Positions 1 through 9,328 of a stretch of DNA of 18,606 nt are shown in pieces; the first letter of the stretch is position 1, and each line of letters begins with the position of its first letter. A program made the translations under genes and the position numbers. The stretch spans positions 1 to 18,606 of the forward strand of contig JANQBS010000496.1 in assembly GCA_033085395.1 (NCBI GenBank), read 5' to 3'. Origin of the DNA: Xanthoparmelia taractica. Taxonomy: Eukaryota; Ascomycota; Lecanoromycetes; Lecanorales; Parmeliaceae. The notes under the pieces were generated by a model. That model did no database searches. It was not told the origin of the DNA and worked only from the letters and a program-made list of their open reading frames with translations.

Positions 1-545
1 TAATAATTACTTAAGCTAATTTCGCCCTAACTTATATATTAATCTAAAATTTTCTTATCTTATTCGTTATCTAATATTAGAAATAATCTATATTATAAGA
101 TATCTCTACATATATTAGAAATTTCTTAGATTATTTTATAATATTAGTAATTTCCTATTTTATATCTTTATAAGTAATCTAATATAACTCCTTTATGATA
201 TTCTTTTATAATATGGTATAATACGGTATGATATAAGATATCCCACTAAATATACCAGACCTTTCCGGCCCGTAAGCTAGAGCTAGGGCTATATACTACG
301 GAGACTTTTTAGGCGGATTTTATTTCTTTCTAGATTATCATTCTAATTATATTTAATATACTATAGTTAGTCTATTCTTATTCGTAATAGAAAAGTATAG
401 TTATATTACTTATATAAAGCTAATATTAGATAATTATTTAAATAATTTTAATATTTATTAAGTATAATTTAAATATTAAATAATAAGAATACGTATTTAT
501 AAATTAGTGGAATAAAAAATAGGAAATTTTTGAAATATCCATGAG
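1..545. repeat. AT-rich RIP-mutated repeat block (left)
   Basis: This stretch is almost entirely A/T with many TpA steps and very few CpA steps, and no open reading frame of note. That is the composition left by repeat-induced point mutation on a duplicated sequence. A short part at about 255-330 keeps more G/C, including a gctagggcta core. A related core occurs in the opposite orientation near 7604-7623 in the middle block, so the two may derive from one repeat family. No transposon protein could be recognised. The block runs off the left edge of the window, so its full length is unknown. Confidence 0.7.
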
Positions 546-701
546 ATGGGTGATACAGTACCATGAGTATATGTGTTCTCCAACAACCATCCATGGAAAA
601 TCATGATTTATCAGTAATGCGCAACACAAACATAAGGCTTATATATCCCGCCACCACGTCCGCCCACCTTACTATCTCCCCCTCCTCACGCTCTTTACAC
701 C

Positions 702-1585
702 TCACGCCCTCGGTCCCACCAACCGTCTCCCGTAACCTAAAAAGCCCTTCACATGCTCCTCCAGGCCCCCAGCCCTCTCTACCGATTCCCGGAACTGATC
801 CGGCATTATCACTGCTTGCCCCATCGCCAGGGCACCTGCCACGGTCGCTGCATGTATCGCATTAGCACAATTATCAAGTGTCTATTGTACTAGCAAGTAG
901 TAGGTAGAGGGGACTTGGGGTAAGTTAGAGAATACAATACGGACCTTGCACCAAAGCACTCCTGTGTTTGGGATCCCGGGCATCGAGCCGAGGGACGGGT
1001 CGGCCTTGCACGAGGGTCGAGAATAGGGACTCGCCTGTCAGGGGGGCGGGTGAGGGGGTTTCTCGCGGCTTAGTGCGCAGTGGAGCGCGCCTTTGTGCGG
1101 GAGGTTGTGTTGAGCTTGACGACGGTGGTATTTGAACGTCGGGGACTGATTCTTTGGAAATGGAAGCTGGAGTTCGACCTGGAGCTAAGGGCCGCTGCGA
1201 GGGGCTCATGGCGGCTGGTGGCGGGGGAGGGGAGCGTGTGAGATTTTGCTGCCGCTGGTAGGGCTCGGCTGGCGGCTGCTGTTGCTGTGGTGTCATAACG
1301 GGCTCCACGGCACCGTACGCTTGTGTCAATGGCTCATTGCTCTGCTGACCTCTCTGTGGACGACTCGTAGCCTTGAGGTCGTGGAACGGAGCCGACGGTG
1401 CCATCTCGTGTAGTGGAGGCGGATGGGCTTGCTGCTTGCTTCCTTGTTGGTTTATCATTGGCGCTGTGCTACTGTTGCCAGGGACAGATTGTCGAGGCTG
1501 CTGAAAGCCTTCCGGACGCGGAAATTTGTCATATGGGGCGGCCGACGGTGCGCCTTGCTGTAGACGCGAAGAAAGTGGTTGTCGT

Positions 1586-1620
<35 letters not shown>

Positions 1621-3162
1621 TTGCATACCATGTTGCTGGTAGCTTTCTTGGCCGCTGAGAGGGTGTTGAACAGCTGCTTCTTGAGTTCGCGCCGGGCCAG
1701 ACTGGGAAGGGCGCCCCGCTTGCGGTACAGGCTTACGGCTGGGATGTTGTTCCTTCTGCGATGGCACCATAGCTGGAGGTCGATCCTGTTGTTGCTGTTG
1801 TGCGGCTCTTTGATGGGGATCTTGCGCATGCTGCGGGCCTGCCATTTGAGGTGGTGTAGAACCTTGCTGCCCATACGGGGTAGATTGAGGTATTTCGGGT
1901 CGGGGGACCGCAGATTGACGGGCTTGTGAGCTGTGAAGGTCTGTTGGGCGATGAGACGGACTTGGTACAGGTGCAGATGGGTGTACACCTTGCGAATAGC
2001 GTGTTGGGTCGGGTGTAACGGGCACGCGTTGTTGCATCTGGGGAGGTGTCCGTTGTGGCGATCTTGAGCGATTGCCTGGCATTGAGGCTGTGTGATCCTG
2101 TCTTTGTGGTTGGAGGCCTGGCTGAGAAGGCCGCTGCGGAGTTATATGGGGCACAGTAGCTTGGTGTTGTTGTAATGGTGGTAACACATGGGATCCAGGA
2201 GCCGGTGTTCTTTGTTCCTGAGGATGGAAGTACCGCTGAGATTCAGGACTTATGGAACTCGAAATTGGACGACCCATCGATTCGGAGCCTGGCACAGCCG
2301 GAGCAGCTTGTGGATTGTGCGCAATACCTGGCTGCAAAATCTCAGGGACGGACGGGTAATGTTGCGATCGTGCTGCTTGGCCTGCAAGAGAATGAGGTAT
2401 ACTTGAAGGTTTTGCAGCCAAACTAGTATGTATTCTTGCATCGCCCATAGTGTTTACAGGAGCCTCTTCTCTCGGCTGGCGATTCCCATCATTAAGACTC
2501 GCTTCAAAGGCCCTTTGTTGATCAAGTCTGCTCTGATCAGGAGTAGGGCGGTCTCCATGTCCATGATCTCCAGGTTCTACTTGGTCAGTAGGATGCGAAG
2601 GGTTATCAGCTTCTTCTTCCGGAATCTGCGGTACTCGATATCTAGAATTGCTTTGACGAAGAGCACCAGTTCTTCGGGGTGACCGTCCTGGCGATCGGCC
2701 TGGGGATGCTGCCCTATAGTACAAGCTGCCATGCCTACCCACGCCAGCAAGCTCGAGCCTTGTCGGAGGCTGGAGGGCCCCTCCCTCTCTCCCTGTATGT
2801 ACGCCTTCTTTGTCCATTTCAGGAATTTGTGAAAATAAGCCACGGGGATCAAAAGAGCTTGGTCTCTCTGATTGCGTGTCTACTAGGTTGACGGCGCCTA
2901 AAGAGCCTGGATTCTGGTCTATCGCCTCATCCTGGGGCTTGGGATCCCATTCTTGCAAATGGCGACCGCGCTGCTCGAGCTCCTGCTCTTCTTGGGACGG
3001 ATAAAACTTGTTGTCATGGTGCCTCCCTTGATCTTCTCGGGGTACACCGACACTGTAATCCTGAAGGTATGCGTCGTTGAGATAGGGGTCAACAAGTTCC
3101 TCTTCAGTAGGGTACTGCCCTTTGTTTTCCGATCCATCTATATATTTGGAAGACCGGTCCAT
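702..3162 (-). CDS. Long disordered Gln/Pro-rich protein, two exons, 787 aa
   Basis: Exon 1 is 3162-945 and exon 2 is 847-702, split by a 97-nt intron (944-848) with donor GTCCGT, branch GCTAAT and acceptor CAG; both phases match. Read without splicing, the frame would end at 925 and give 745 aa. Splicing instead adds 48 residues with helical, coherent composition (GALAMGQAVIMPDQFRESV, then GLEEHVKGFLGYGRRL). The start ATG lies in the strong context CACCATGG. Residues 1-80 are acidic. SPGRSPGRSPRR is at 153-164. About residues 200-735 are low-complexity Gln, Pro, Ser and Arg, with a run of 13 Gln at 514-526 and shorter Gln runs. No folded domain, signal peptide or membrane segment is visible in exon 1. 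I do not recognise the family. A scaffold or regulatory role would be a guess. Confidence 0.8.
1585..1623 (-). repeat. CAA/CAG microsatellite encoding polyglutamine
   Basis: Thirteen consecutive glutamine codons, mostly alternating CAG and CAA, lie inside the Gln/Pro-rich gene. The mixed codons would be expected to slow slippage compared with a pure CAG run. Length variation between strains is plausible but cannot be seen from one sequence. Confidence 0.9.
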
Positions 3163-3799
3163 GGTGAGATACGATAGGTGTTTGTTCTGAGAGCAAACCT
3201 TGAGGGTAGATGAGGCAAAAGCTTTCAGGCGTTGGTAAAATTTTGCGACGATCTATGCACCACCCTCGGATGCTTTTCCATCGCTGAAAAGACTGGAGCA
3301 TCGAGGAAGGTGTCAGACATCATCGGCATTACCGGATTGTCAGGATAAGCTATCTCGGCTTTGTCAGAATATTGAGTGCAGGACCTTTGCGGGTGCCAAC
3401 AATCAGCCTGACTGGCTGCCCAAAAAAGCCGTGGGCTGTCCGACATTCCACCAAAGCGTCGGGTGACTATGTTGTAAGATAAGCCTTTAGCATGGCCTTG
3501 AAGCGACATCCCCCACCGCTTCTCCATGATTACAGCAGGCTGACCTCGGTTAAAAGTGACGAAATAGGAAAATGCATTTGGTCTGGGCTCTGCATCCATG
3601 CAAGCAGCTTGATAATATCGGTCTGCCGTGTTTCTGGCTGGTTGGGTTTTGCCACCACTCTCGAATACAACGCTTGCTACTCATGCTCCTTGTGACTGTA
3701 TGTATACTTGAAGACCATTCTAGCCCTCATTGTGGGCTCAAAGAATTGTCTTTCCCCCTCTACAGCAGCGTACAAATCGTTGACAAGTAATCCCGCAGC
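3163..3799. other. Intergenic region between divergent genes
   Basis: This 637-bp gap separates the start of the minus-strand Gln/Pro-rich gene from the start of the plus-strand two-TM gene, so it should hold both promoters. The 60 nt before the minus-strand ATG (TC-rich, ending CTATCGTATCTCACC on that strand) look like a 5' leader. A 124-codon ATG-initiated frame on the minus strand (3599-3225) lies in it. Its composition is unremarkable, it shows no motif, and it would end 62 nt before the next start, so I treat it as an unproven ORF and not as a gene. Confidence 0.5.
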
Positions 3800-4507
3800 A
3801 TGTTTGAGACATCCAACCCTGAAGTCTTACTCCTCTATTCATACTTTGCCCCCCACGTGCGGCGTCTTGTGTCGACTTTGTTTCCGTCCAAACAGAATAG
3901 CCACTCAGAAGCCTTTTACGATCCTACATTATATGCTGGATCGGAGAGCATTAATTCTACTTCGGCATCGAAGAATCCCGATGCATCCGAGCCATATTCT
4001 CGTCAAAATCAGATTCCCCTGAACACCACAGCTTCAGATAAACAGAAGCCAGATATTCTAAGAAAGAGGAGAAAGCCGCAAGGGCCCAAGATCGCGGTTA
4101 ACGAATCATTTCAATCAGGACGTCGGCATCGTGTAAATCTTCTCATAGTTGCTACAGGTGAGGCAACCGACTCCTTGATTCAGAGACTCGCTAAATCTTT
4201 CTTAGCAATAATTGTGGCGATAAGACTTGCTTACAGCCTGGTCAACACATCAGTAGCTTCGCTGACGATGCTCTTACGGACCCTCAGAGGCCACCAACCC
4301 GCAGCTACCAAATCTCGATTTTCGATTCTTCCCGTCTTACATGCTTCGGTCAGAGTCTGTCTAAGTGTCGTTATTGCAGCGAGCGGGTTGCTGTTGCTCT
4401 CATTGATTGCCTTGTTGCTTTCGGCGTCTGCACTGCCTGCTTTGTATGTGATACACTACTTTCGTTTGGAGGTGACTGTAGGGCACGTGACACTGCGCTG
4501 TAATTGA
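3800..4507 (+). CDS. Hypothetical protein with two predicted membrane segments
   Basis: A single uninterrupted ATG frame of 235 aa. Residues 1-110 are polar and Ser/Asn-rich, with a basic stretch near 81-97 (KQKPDILRKRRKPQGPK). Two hydrophobic segments follow, at about 134-157 (FLAIIVAIRLAYSLV) and about 187-218 (SVVIAASGLLLLSLIALLL), separated by a short basic loop. This suggests a two-pass membrane protein with the basic N-terminal part in the cytosol. The start context (GCAGCATGT) is weak and no intron is needed. I do not recognise a family. The ORF could be fortuitous, but its length and paired hydrophobic segments favour a real gene. It is convergent with the small spliced gene at 4652-5150, leaving 144 bp between them. 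Confidence 0.45.
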   Translation: MFETSNPEVLLLYSYFAPHVRRLVSTLFPSKQNSHSEAFYDPTLYAGSESINSTSASKNPDASEPYSRQNQIPLNTTASDKQKPDILRKRRKPQGPKIAVNESFQSGRRHRVNLLIVATGEATDSLIQRLAKSFLAIIVAIRLAYSLVNTSVASLTMLLRTLRGHQPAATKSRFSILPVLHASVRVCLSVVIAASGLLLLSLIALLLSASALPALYVIHYFRLEVTVGHVTLRCN

Positions 4508-4651
4508 AAGGACAGAACACAGAGAAAGCTCGCCGAGGTGTAGAAAAACTCCCACCTCTCATTGAGATTTACCATCGTTCAAAATATCTATTCTTGAGCA
4601 TAAATGGGATTGCAAAGAGACTAAGAGACACAGGCCTAGCGCCAAATGGTC

Positions 4652-5150
4652 TTAAACATCCTCGAAGCTAACAGCATTACCATGGCGGTTGAACTTTCCG
4701 CTAAATGCCCAGTTGATGTAACCTCCGTCTCCTAGGAGATGGAAGACTGCTGCTTTCTTCCCAATATAGCATTCATCTGGCGAAGGATGCATTAGTCTCT
4801 GTGCCATCCCACTTCCTTGGGTCGACGCGAAGGGAAAAGGGACAAGGGAACGTACATAGTAAAGTGTTTCCGGCGTGTGGACAAGGACACTTCAACATGC
4901 CCATCTTCCAGCCTTTTGCGAGAAGATCACTCGCGTCATGAGGGTCGTGTGCAAAGATGATCAGTACGTTCACGGATTCATTCACCAAGCCGGCTGCTGT
5001 CTGCAGGTTGCCCTGGGTGAATGCCTCACGGATGGGATTGTCGGCTTTGTCGGTAATCAATTGTTCTATTGCTTGGATGATTTCGCCAAGAACTTCCTTC
5101 GCGATATCCTCAATCACCTGCTCTGCGAGTTTCTCAAAGGCGACTGCCAT
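4652..5150 (-). CDS. Small two-exon protein with GDGGYINWAFSG C-terminal motif, 139 aa
   Basis: Exon 1 is 5150-4856 and exon 2 is 4776-4652. The 79-nt intron (4855-4777) has donor GTACGT, branch CTAAT and acceptor CAG. The start is the ATG at 5150 in CTACCATGG; the same frame is open upstream to 5201 but offers only a TTG there. Residues 1-35 form an amphipathic helix with acidic and hydrophobic residues (MAVAFEKLAEQVIEDIAKEV). Residues 60-67 are hydrophobic (VNVLIIFA). Cysteines are at 88, 90 and 101. The C-terminus, gained only through splicing, reads HLLGDGGYINWAFSGKF at 111-127, a Gly/aromatic-rich pattern that looks like a conserved beta-sheet module. Without splicing the frame reads 26 meaningless residues. 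I believe this motif recurs in uncharacterised fungal proteins but cannot name the family. No signal peptide is apparent. Confidence 0.8.
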
Positions 5151-5764
5151 GGTAGAATTGCAAGCGCTTGGAATGCTAGAAGGTAGATCGGTATCTTTCA
5201 AAGAGGTCAGAGAAAGCTTGGGTTAACAATTGACGGGAGCACACTCAATCTGCCCTGCAGCTATTCCTAATAAAGGGCCGGAAAATTGGCCGAAGTGATA
5301 CTGTAAACCTTGGACGGACGGCTGGGCGTATATCTATCCCGTACAATCGCGTAGCTGAGCTTTGAGTAGGTGTTCAACCTTGATTTGCCTCCTTTCTTCA
5401 GCTCACTGCAAGCAGATTACGTGTGCCGCAGCAGGTTGGATCAGTCTGACTAAGATTTCAACCATGATATCTGGGTTGAAATTACCACGCTATGTGTGTG
5501 GATAATCTAATGTTCGTAGAAGCTTGCTGCTGGACGGTAGGGAGGATCGAGATTTTTGAGAACTTGAATCTCTAATTCAAGGACTAAAACTATATTTCAA
5601 CATGCGTGCCCATTCAATACAAAAGTTACAATAAAGCATTTTGAACCTACTACCAGAGTTTGATGGATCGAATCTTCAACTAAGGCTACCTCGGAACAGG
5701 CTCAACATATGCTTGCCAATGTACAATGTGTAACGAGAACGAATGGCAATATATGTCTCTCTTT
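5151..5764. other. Intergenic region between two minus-strand genes
   Basis: This 614-bp stretch has normal composition and no convincing ORF or RNA gene. It should carry the promoter and 5' leader of the small spliced gene ending at 4652 and the 3' region of the tail-anchored protein gene. GATATACG near 5325-5335 on the minus strand is a possible TATA-like element, about 180 nt before the ATG; this is weak evidence. Confidence 0.4.
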
Positions 5765-6442
5765 CTACCCTCTTTTCTCATCACCTGCTTTTGCCTTTCC
5801 ACCTTGATGTGCAGTTGCGGCAGCTTCATCTAGTAGATGCAGATAGTTAATAGACTATATCCATAACTCAGACCGGTTGCGACTTACGGGTTTTGTGGTG
5901 CCCGGCTGTCATACCAGCGTGATAAGCGAGCATTGCAACAATCAGGATCAGTACATGGATAAAGCTATGTACGTGATCTTCGGTGAATCCTTGTGCTAAA
6001 AAACGCTTGATCAACCAAGATCTTCTTGCCATAATTCAAGATGAATTATTTTCTCAAATGTACACCACTTACAAGCAATCTGGTGGAAAAGGGACATCGT
6101 TTCAGAGTGGTGAGGGTCCTGCGGAAACTTGCTGTGCTGGAGTTTGCCGACGTCAGATTCTGCACCAGCACCACCTTTTTCCCCTTCGGCTTCTTGTTCA
6201 TTTTGGGGATCCTCTTCCTCTTCCTCCTGCCAGTCTCCTTGCCCTTGATCCACGCCATACTGTTCATTTTCGCCCTCTCCGCCCTGATCTTGGTATTGCT
6301 CCTGCATATCTTGGTCTTCCCCGGCTCCATACTCTTGATATGTCTCCTCTGGATTCCCTTCACCATGTTGGGGAGCATGACCCTGGGGATTGGGCTGTCT
6401 TGGCCTGGAGCCAGCAGCATTAGGCTGTTGTCGGAGAGGCAT
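5765..6442 (-). CDS. Acidic Gln/Glu-rich protein with C-terminal membrane anchor, three exons, 180 aa
   Basis: Exons are 6442-6073, 5995-5888 and 5829-5765. Intron 1 (6072-5996, 77 nt) runs GTAAGT to TTTTTTAG. Intron 2 (5887-5830, 58 nt) runs GTAAGT to CTACTAG with a TTAAC branch-like site. Phases match across both junctions. Without splicing the frame ends at 6011 and loses the membrane anchor. Residues 1-28 are Pro/Gln-rich and about 29-98 are strongly acidic (for example WQEEEEEDPQNEQEAEGE). Exon 2 encodes a single hydrophobic helix at about 135-155 (FIHVLILIVAMLAYHAGMTAG). It is followed by a short His/Lys/Ala tail of about 25 residues ending GDEKRG. There is no N-terminal signal, so a tail-anchored topology with a cytosolic acidic domain is inferred. 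The His-rich flank (HAGMTAGHHKTHE) is notable. The family is not recognised. Confidence 0.8.
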
Positions 6443-7084
6443 CAGGGATAGAAATTGGAGGAGGACGAAGGGGCTTTGGATTACAGGTCAATCACCGGAA
6501 AGGTATGAGGAATTGAAATCAGCACTGTGGGATGGCAAAGGTTTCTGTCCCTTATAGTTCCAGGTAATGTGCTTCGGCTACGAGACCTCTTTTGGTTGAT
6601 TGCTTTCTGCAGGCCGAGTGATGACTGAAGTCTTGATTGCTGACTGTGCCTGCAAGCCGTTCCTACGCACCCAGCAGCTTCGGAGATCTTTCAGCTTGCA
6701 GTGGCAGATGTCTTTCTCACGTAAACAAAGCGTGATTTTTACGGATGTAAAAGGAAGCGACTGGCTCAGAGTCTCGAGGTATGCACCAAGCTCACCTCAT
6801 CTGGTAGCACATCAGACGAGGCTCCTGATGGTCCGGGCCTGGACCATTGGACTAGTGTTTGAACCGGTCCATTGGACTGGTTTAATGATTATGTTGGACG
6901 GTCCTGGTCTAGTTCATAGTGCTGGGTCAACGGTCTGGATTAATAGTTTTAATAGCCTAGAAACTAGTGAAAACAGATTTGGTGGGAGCTGATTTATGTG
7001 CAGCTGAGAGCACGTTGATTTCTACTTCGCTTCGCACTACAGCAGCTGTGGTTTTTTGCCTCGCTTCGCTCGGTAGTTGTTAAG
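6443..7084. other. Intergenic region with GGTCC-rich segment and TTCGCTTCGC repeats
   Basis: The first part, to about 6600, should hold the promoter of the tail-anchored protein gene. A plus-strand frame at 6600-6992 begins with TTG and has no coherent protein character, so it is not called. From 6830 to 6935 the sequence repeats CCATTGGACT and GGTCC motifs, like the subterminal repeats of hAT transposons. At 7024-7070 a TTCGCTTCGC motif occurs twice, on either side of an imperfect hairpin (actacagcagctgtggt, 7036-7052). The AT-rich block begins just after. Confidence 0.5.
6830..6935 (+). mobile_element. Possible hAT-like transposon end (left)
   Basis: The segment carries clustered motifs ggtccgggcctggacc, ccattggact (twice, about 20 bp apart), ggtcc and ggacggtcc. 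The core ggcctggaccattgga (6839-6854) matches, with two mismatches, the minus strand of 9219-9235 on the other side of the AT-rich block. Clustered GGTCC or GGACC subterminal repeats in inverted orientation are typical of hAT elements. No transposase frame survives and no 8-bp target duplication was identified, so the exact boundary is unknown. Confidence 0.35.
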
Positions 7085-7727
7085 CTCAATATCTTAAGCA
7101 TCACGAAAATAATTAATTTTTAAGAAGAATTTTATTAAGAGAGATATAAAATTTACTTATAATACTAGTAGTATAAATACTATCAATTTCTTTTTTCTAG
7201 AAAAATAAACGTTAGGGAAATATAGAGGGATTAAAAGAAAGCTTTACCAAATATTTTACTATAGCTATCTATAGACTATAGACTAAAGACTGTGGACTAT
7301 ATACTCTAAGAACCTTTTTTAATTTATATTTCTAGTCTAATTCTTAAGTTAATTTAATAATATTAGAATAAAACTTAATAAGCGAAGCTTAAATTAATTA
7401 TAAACTATAGTTATTATATTCTAAGCTTAATAAGAAAAATTATTAAGAAAAATTAACAAAGTAAACTAGATAGTTATAAAAGAAATAGATTGTTTTATAG
7501 TAATATAAATTTAGTATATTAATTAATATAATTTTTCTTAATTATAAGATATTACACTCTTAGTAGAATTTACGAAGAGTAATATAATTAGTTCTAAATA
7601 GCGCTAGTGTTAGCCCTAGCCATATTTTCGAAAGATAATTCTAGAGTATATAACTCTAGAGTTATCCCTTAGAAGTCTAGAGATTAAATTTTAATAATAT
7701 TTATAGAGTCTAATAGAGGCGTTAATT

Positions 7728-8214
7728 AGTAATCGAAAAGATATAAGATGAAATATAATATAACTTTTAGATACTATCTCAATATTAACTAGAATAATAT
7801 CTACCTATATAATAAACTAAGTTTATTCGAGTAATAGACTAGCTCGAATAGAAAGACGCTAATTCGAATAGAAAGACGCTAATTCGAATAGAGTAGACGC
7901 TAGCTCGAATAAACTTAGTTTACTATTTAATCTATATAGAATCTATAAAAAATTCTATTTTTTTTTATTAATATAAAATTTAACTCTCTCGATCCTATTT
8001 TAAATATCGAATCTATCACGATACACACTAGTATAGATGTGATACGCTTAGTTATGAGCTTGATAACCTACATATCTCGCCTAGCTAGATAGATTTAATT
8101 AATATTAGTAATTTACACTATAAGTATTAGAACTAGTTATTCTTATTTCTTAATAGAATCTATATTATCTCGATAGATATATATATTAGTATATTTTATA
8201 TCTTTTCGATTACT
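7728..8214. repeat. Inverted copies of a 19-bp sequence in the AT block
   Basis: agtaatcgaaaagatataa at 7728-7746 is present as an exact complement at 8196-8214. A third copy with two differences, in the same orientation as the second, is at 8808-8826 (ttatatctttccgattatt). The flanks of the second and third copies are also similar over about 60 nt (8155-8214 and 8765-8826). This points to an old duplicated element and an inverted relative. Confidence 0.6.
7813..7922. repeat. 19-bp inverted repeat enclosing degenerate 20-bp tandem units
   Basis: The arms are taaactaagtttattcgag (7813-7831) and its exact complement (7904-7922). Between them lie units of the form gctaattcgaatagaaagac at about 7842-7857 (shortened), 7858-7877, 7878-7898 (one base longer) and a partial at 7899. 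The perfect arms stand out in a region otherwise degraded by point mutation. They could be a fold-back element or the remnant of a palindromic insertion. Confidence 0.7.
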
Positions 8215-8845
8215 AAACTTCTCTACTATTTAAAAATATAATATAAGATATAGTTAAAATATCTATTATTTATAAAATAATATTATATTTAATAAGATAC
8301 TTTATAAGATAATTAATTAAATATTATATTTTATAATCAATTACGAAATTAAATAATTATAAGATACTATCGTATATTTAAATAACGAATAACTAGAATA
8401 ATAACTAGAAATCTTTATTTAATCAATTAATATAATAATAAATAATTAATGTAATTATAATCTAGTAATATAACTATATAACTATATATTAGTATACTAA
8501 TATATTACTTCGTTTTAAATATTCTTTTTTTATTAATATTTAAATAATTAATTAATATAGTTATAGTCTAGTAATATAAATATATATTATATATACTCTT
8601 CTTCTTTATTACGTATTTCTCTTAATTCATAATATAATTAGTTTAATAGTTTAATAATAAAACTATATACTAGTAACTATTATCTTATAAAATACTTTAC
8701 GAATATTTAATATTTATATTCTTTAAAATATATAGTATTTACTTCTCTAGATTTTATATTATATTTCGAATCTAGATTATCTTAATTAATATATATACTA
8801 GTATATATTATATCTTTCCGATTATTATACGCTATTATAAGTATT

Positions 8846-9068
8846 TATAAGATAGCAAGGTCTTTTATTCTATATAGCTACGTAGTAACTAGATACTAAA
8901 CGAGAATTAATAGAATTAGATACGAGAAATAATAGATATATTTTATTAAATAAACTAATAGCTAAGGAAAGAAGAAATAACGAGAAGATATCGTAGTATT
9001 AAGTACTTCTATTAAGTATACTGGAGTACTTACGCTAACTGCGTAGTACCTAGCCTAGCATGCTAAGC
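8846..9068 (+). mobile_element. LTR-like repeat, RIP-mutated copy 1
   Basis: Begins tataagatagcaaggtc, which aligns with tgtgaggtagcaaggcc at 15297. The differences are mostly G to A and C to T. Shared landmarks keep the same spacing: gctacgtagtaactag 31 nt in (30 nt in copy 2) and ttaagtatact 166 nt in (162 nt in copy 2). The similarity fades near 9068, exactly where normal composition resumes. A TG start in the less mutated copy suggests a long terminal repeat; the other end is not defined. Confidence 0.6.
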
Positions 9069-9328
9069 CTAAACCCGTTTTAGAAGCTTCTGTCCTCACA
9101 GTATTTTAATCAAAAATCGAGCTATAAAGACCTCAGAGTCTATAGACTAGTAGTTCGGATCGTTCACTGATGATTCGGATCGTTTAATCCTTTGGACGGA
9201 CTACGGATGATCTAAATGGCTTCAATTCCGACTGGTCCAGGCCTCTGGATCGACGATTTGCACCATCGGGAGCCTTGACACTTCAGACGCAATCTACGTT
9301 CCGTACGCAAATTAAATTCTTACGCATG
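9069..9328. other. Intergenic region with possible hAT-like right end
   Basis: Normal composition returns here. ttcggatcgtt occurs twice (9151-9161 and about 9174-9184), and gactggtccaggcctctgg lies near 9219-9238. The minus strand of the latter matches the ggcctggacca core of 6839-6849, giving a weak inverted-repeat pair around the AT block. No gene is seen. Confidence 0.4.

Larger units (their letters stand above)
7085..9068. repeat. AT-rich RIP-mutated repeat block (middle)
   Basis: About 2 kb of A/T-dominated sequence with CpA depletion and no long ORF. It contains several internal repeats: a 16-bp perfect palindrome (ataactctagagttat, 7650-7665), a 19-bp inverted repeat (7813-7831 with 7904-7922) enclosing about three degenerate 20-bp units, another 19-bp sequence present in both orientations (7728-7746 and 8196-8214) plus a diverged third copy at 8808-8826, and an LTR-like segment at its right edge (8846-9068). 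The interior coding content has been mutated beyond recognition by eye. Confidence 0.75.

Noticed and set aside
1398..1988. Frames rich in Val, Leu or Asn over the polyglutamine tract
   Set aside because: These are alternative readings of the CAA/CAG repeat and not separate proteins.
3225..3599. 124-codon ATG frame on the minus strand
   Set aside because: It lies in the leader region just upstream of the Gln/Pro-rich gene, has no motif or splice signal and no coherent domain character; kept only as a note.
5151..5201. Upstream extension of the small GDGGYINWAFSG protein
   Set aside because: The first codon would be TTG, whereas the ATG at 5150 sits in a strong CTACCATGG context.
6600..6992. 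130-codon plus-strand frame
   Set aside because: It begins with TTG, runs through GGTCC-type repeats and shows no domain.
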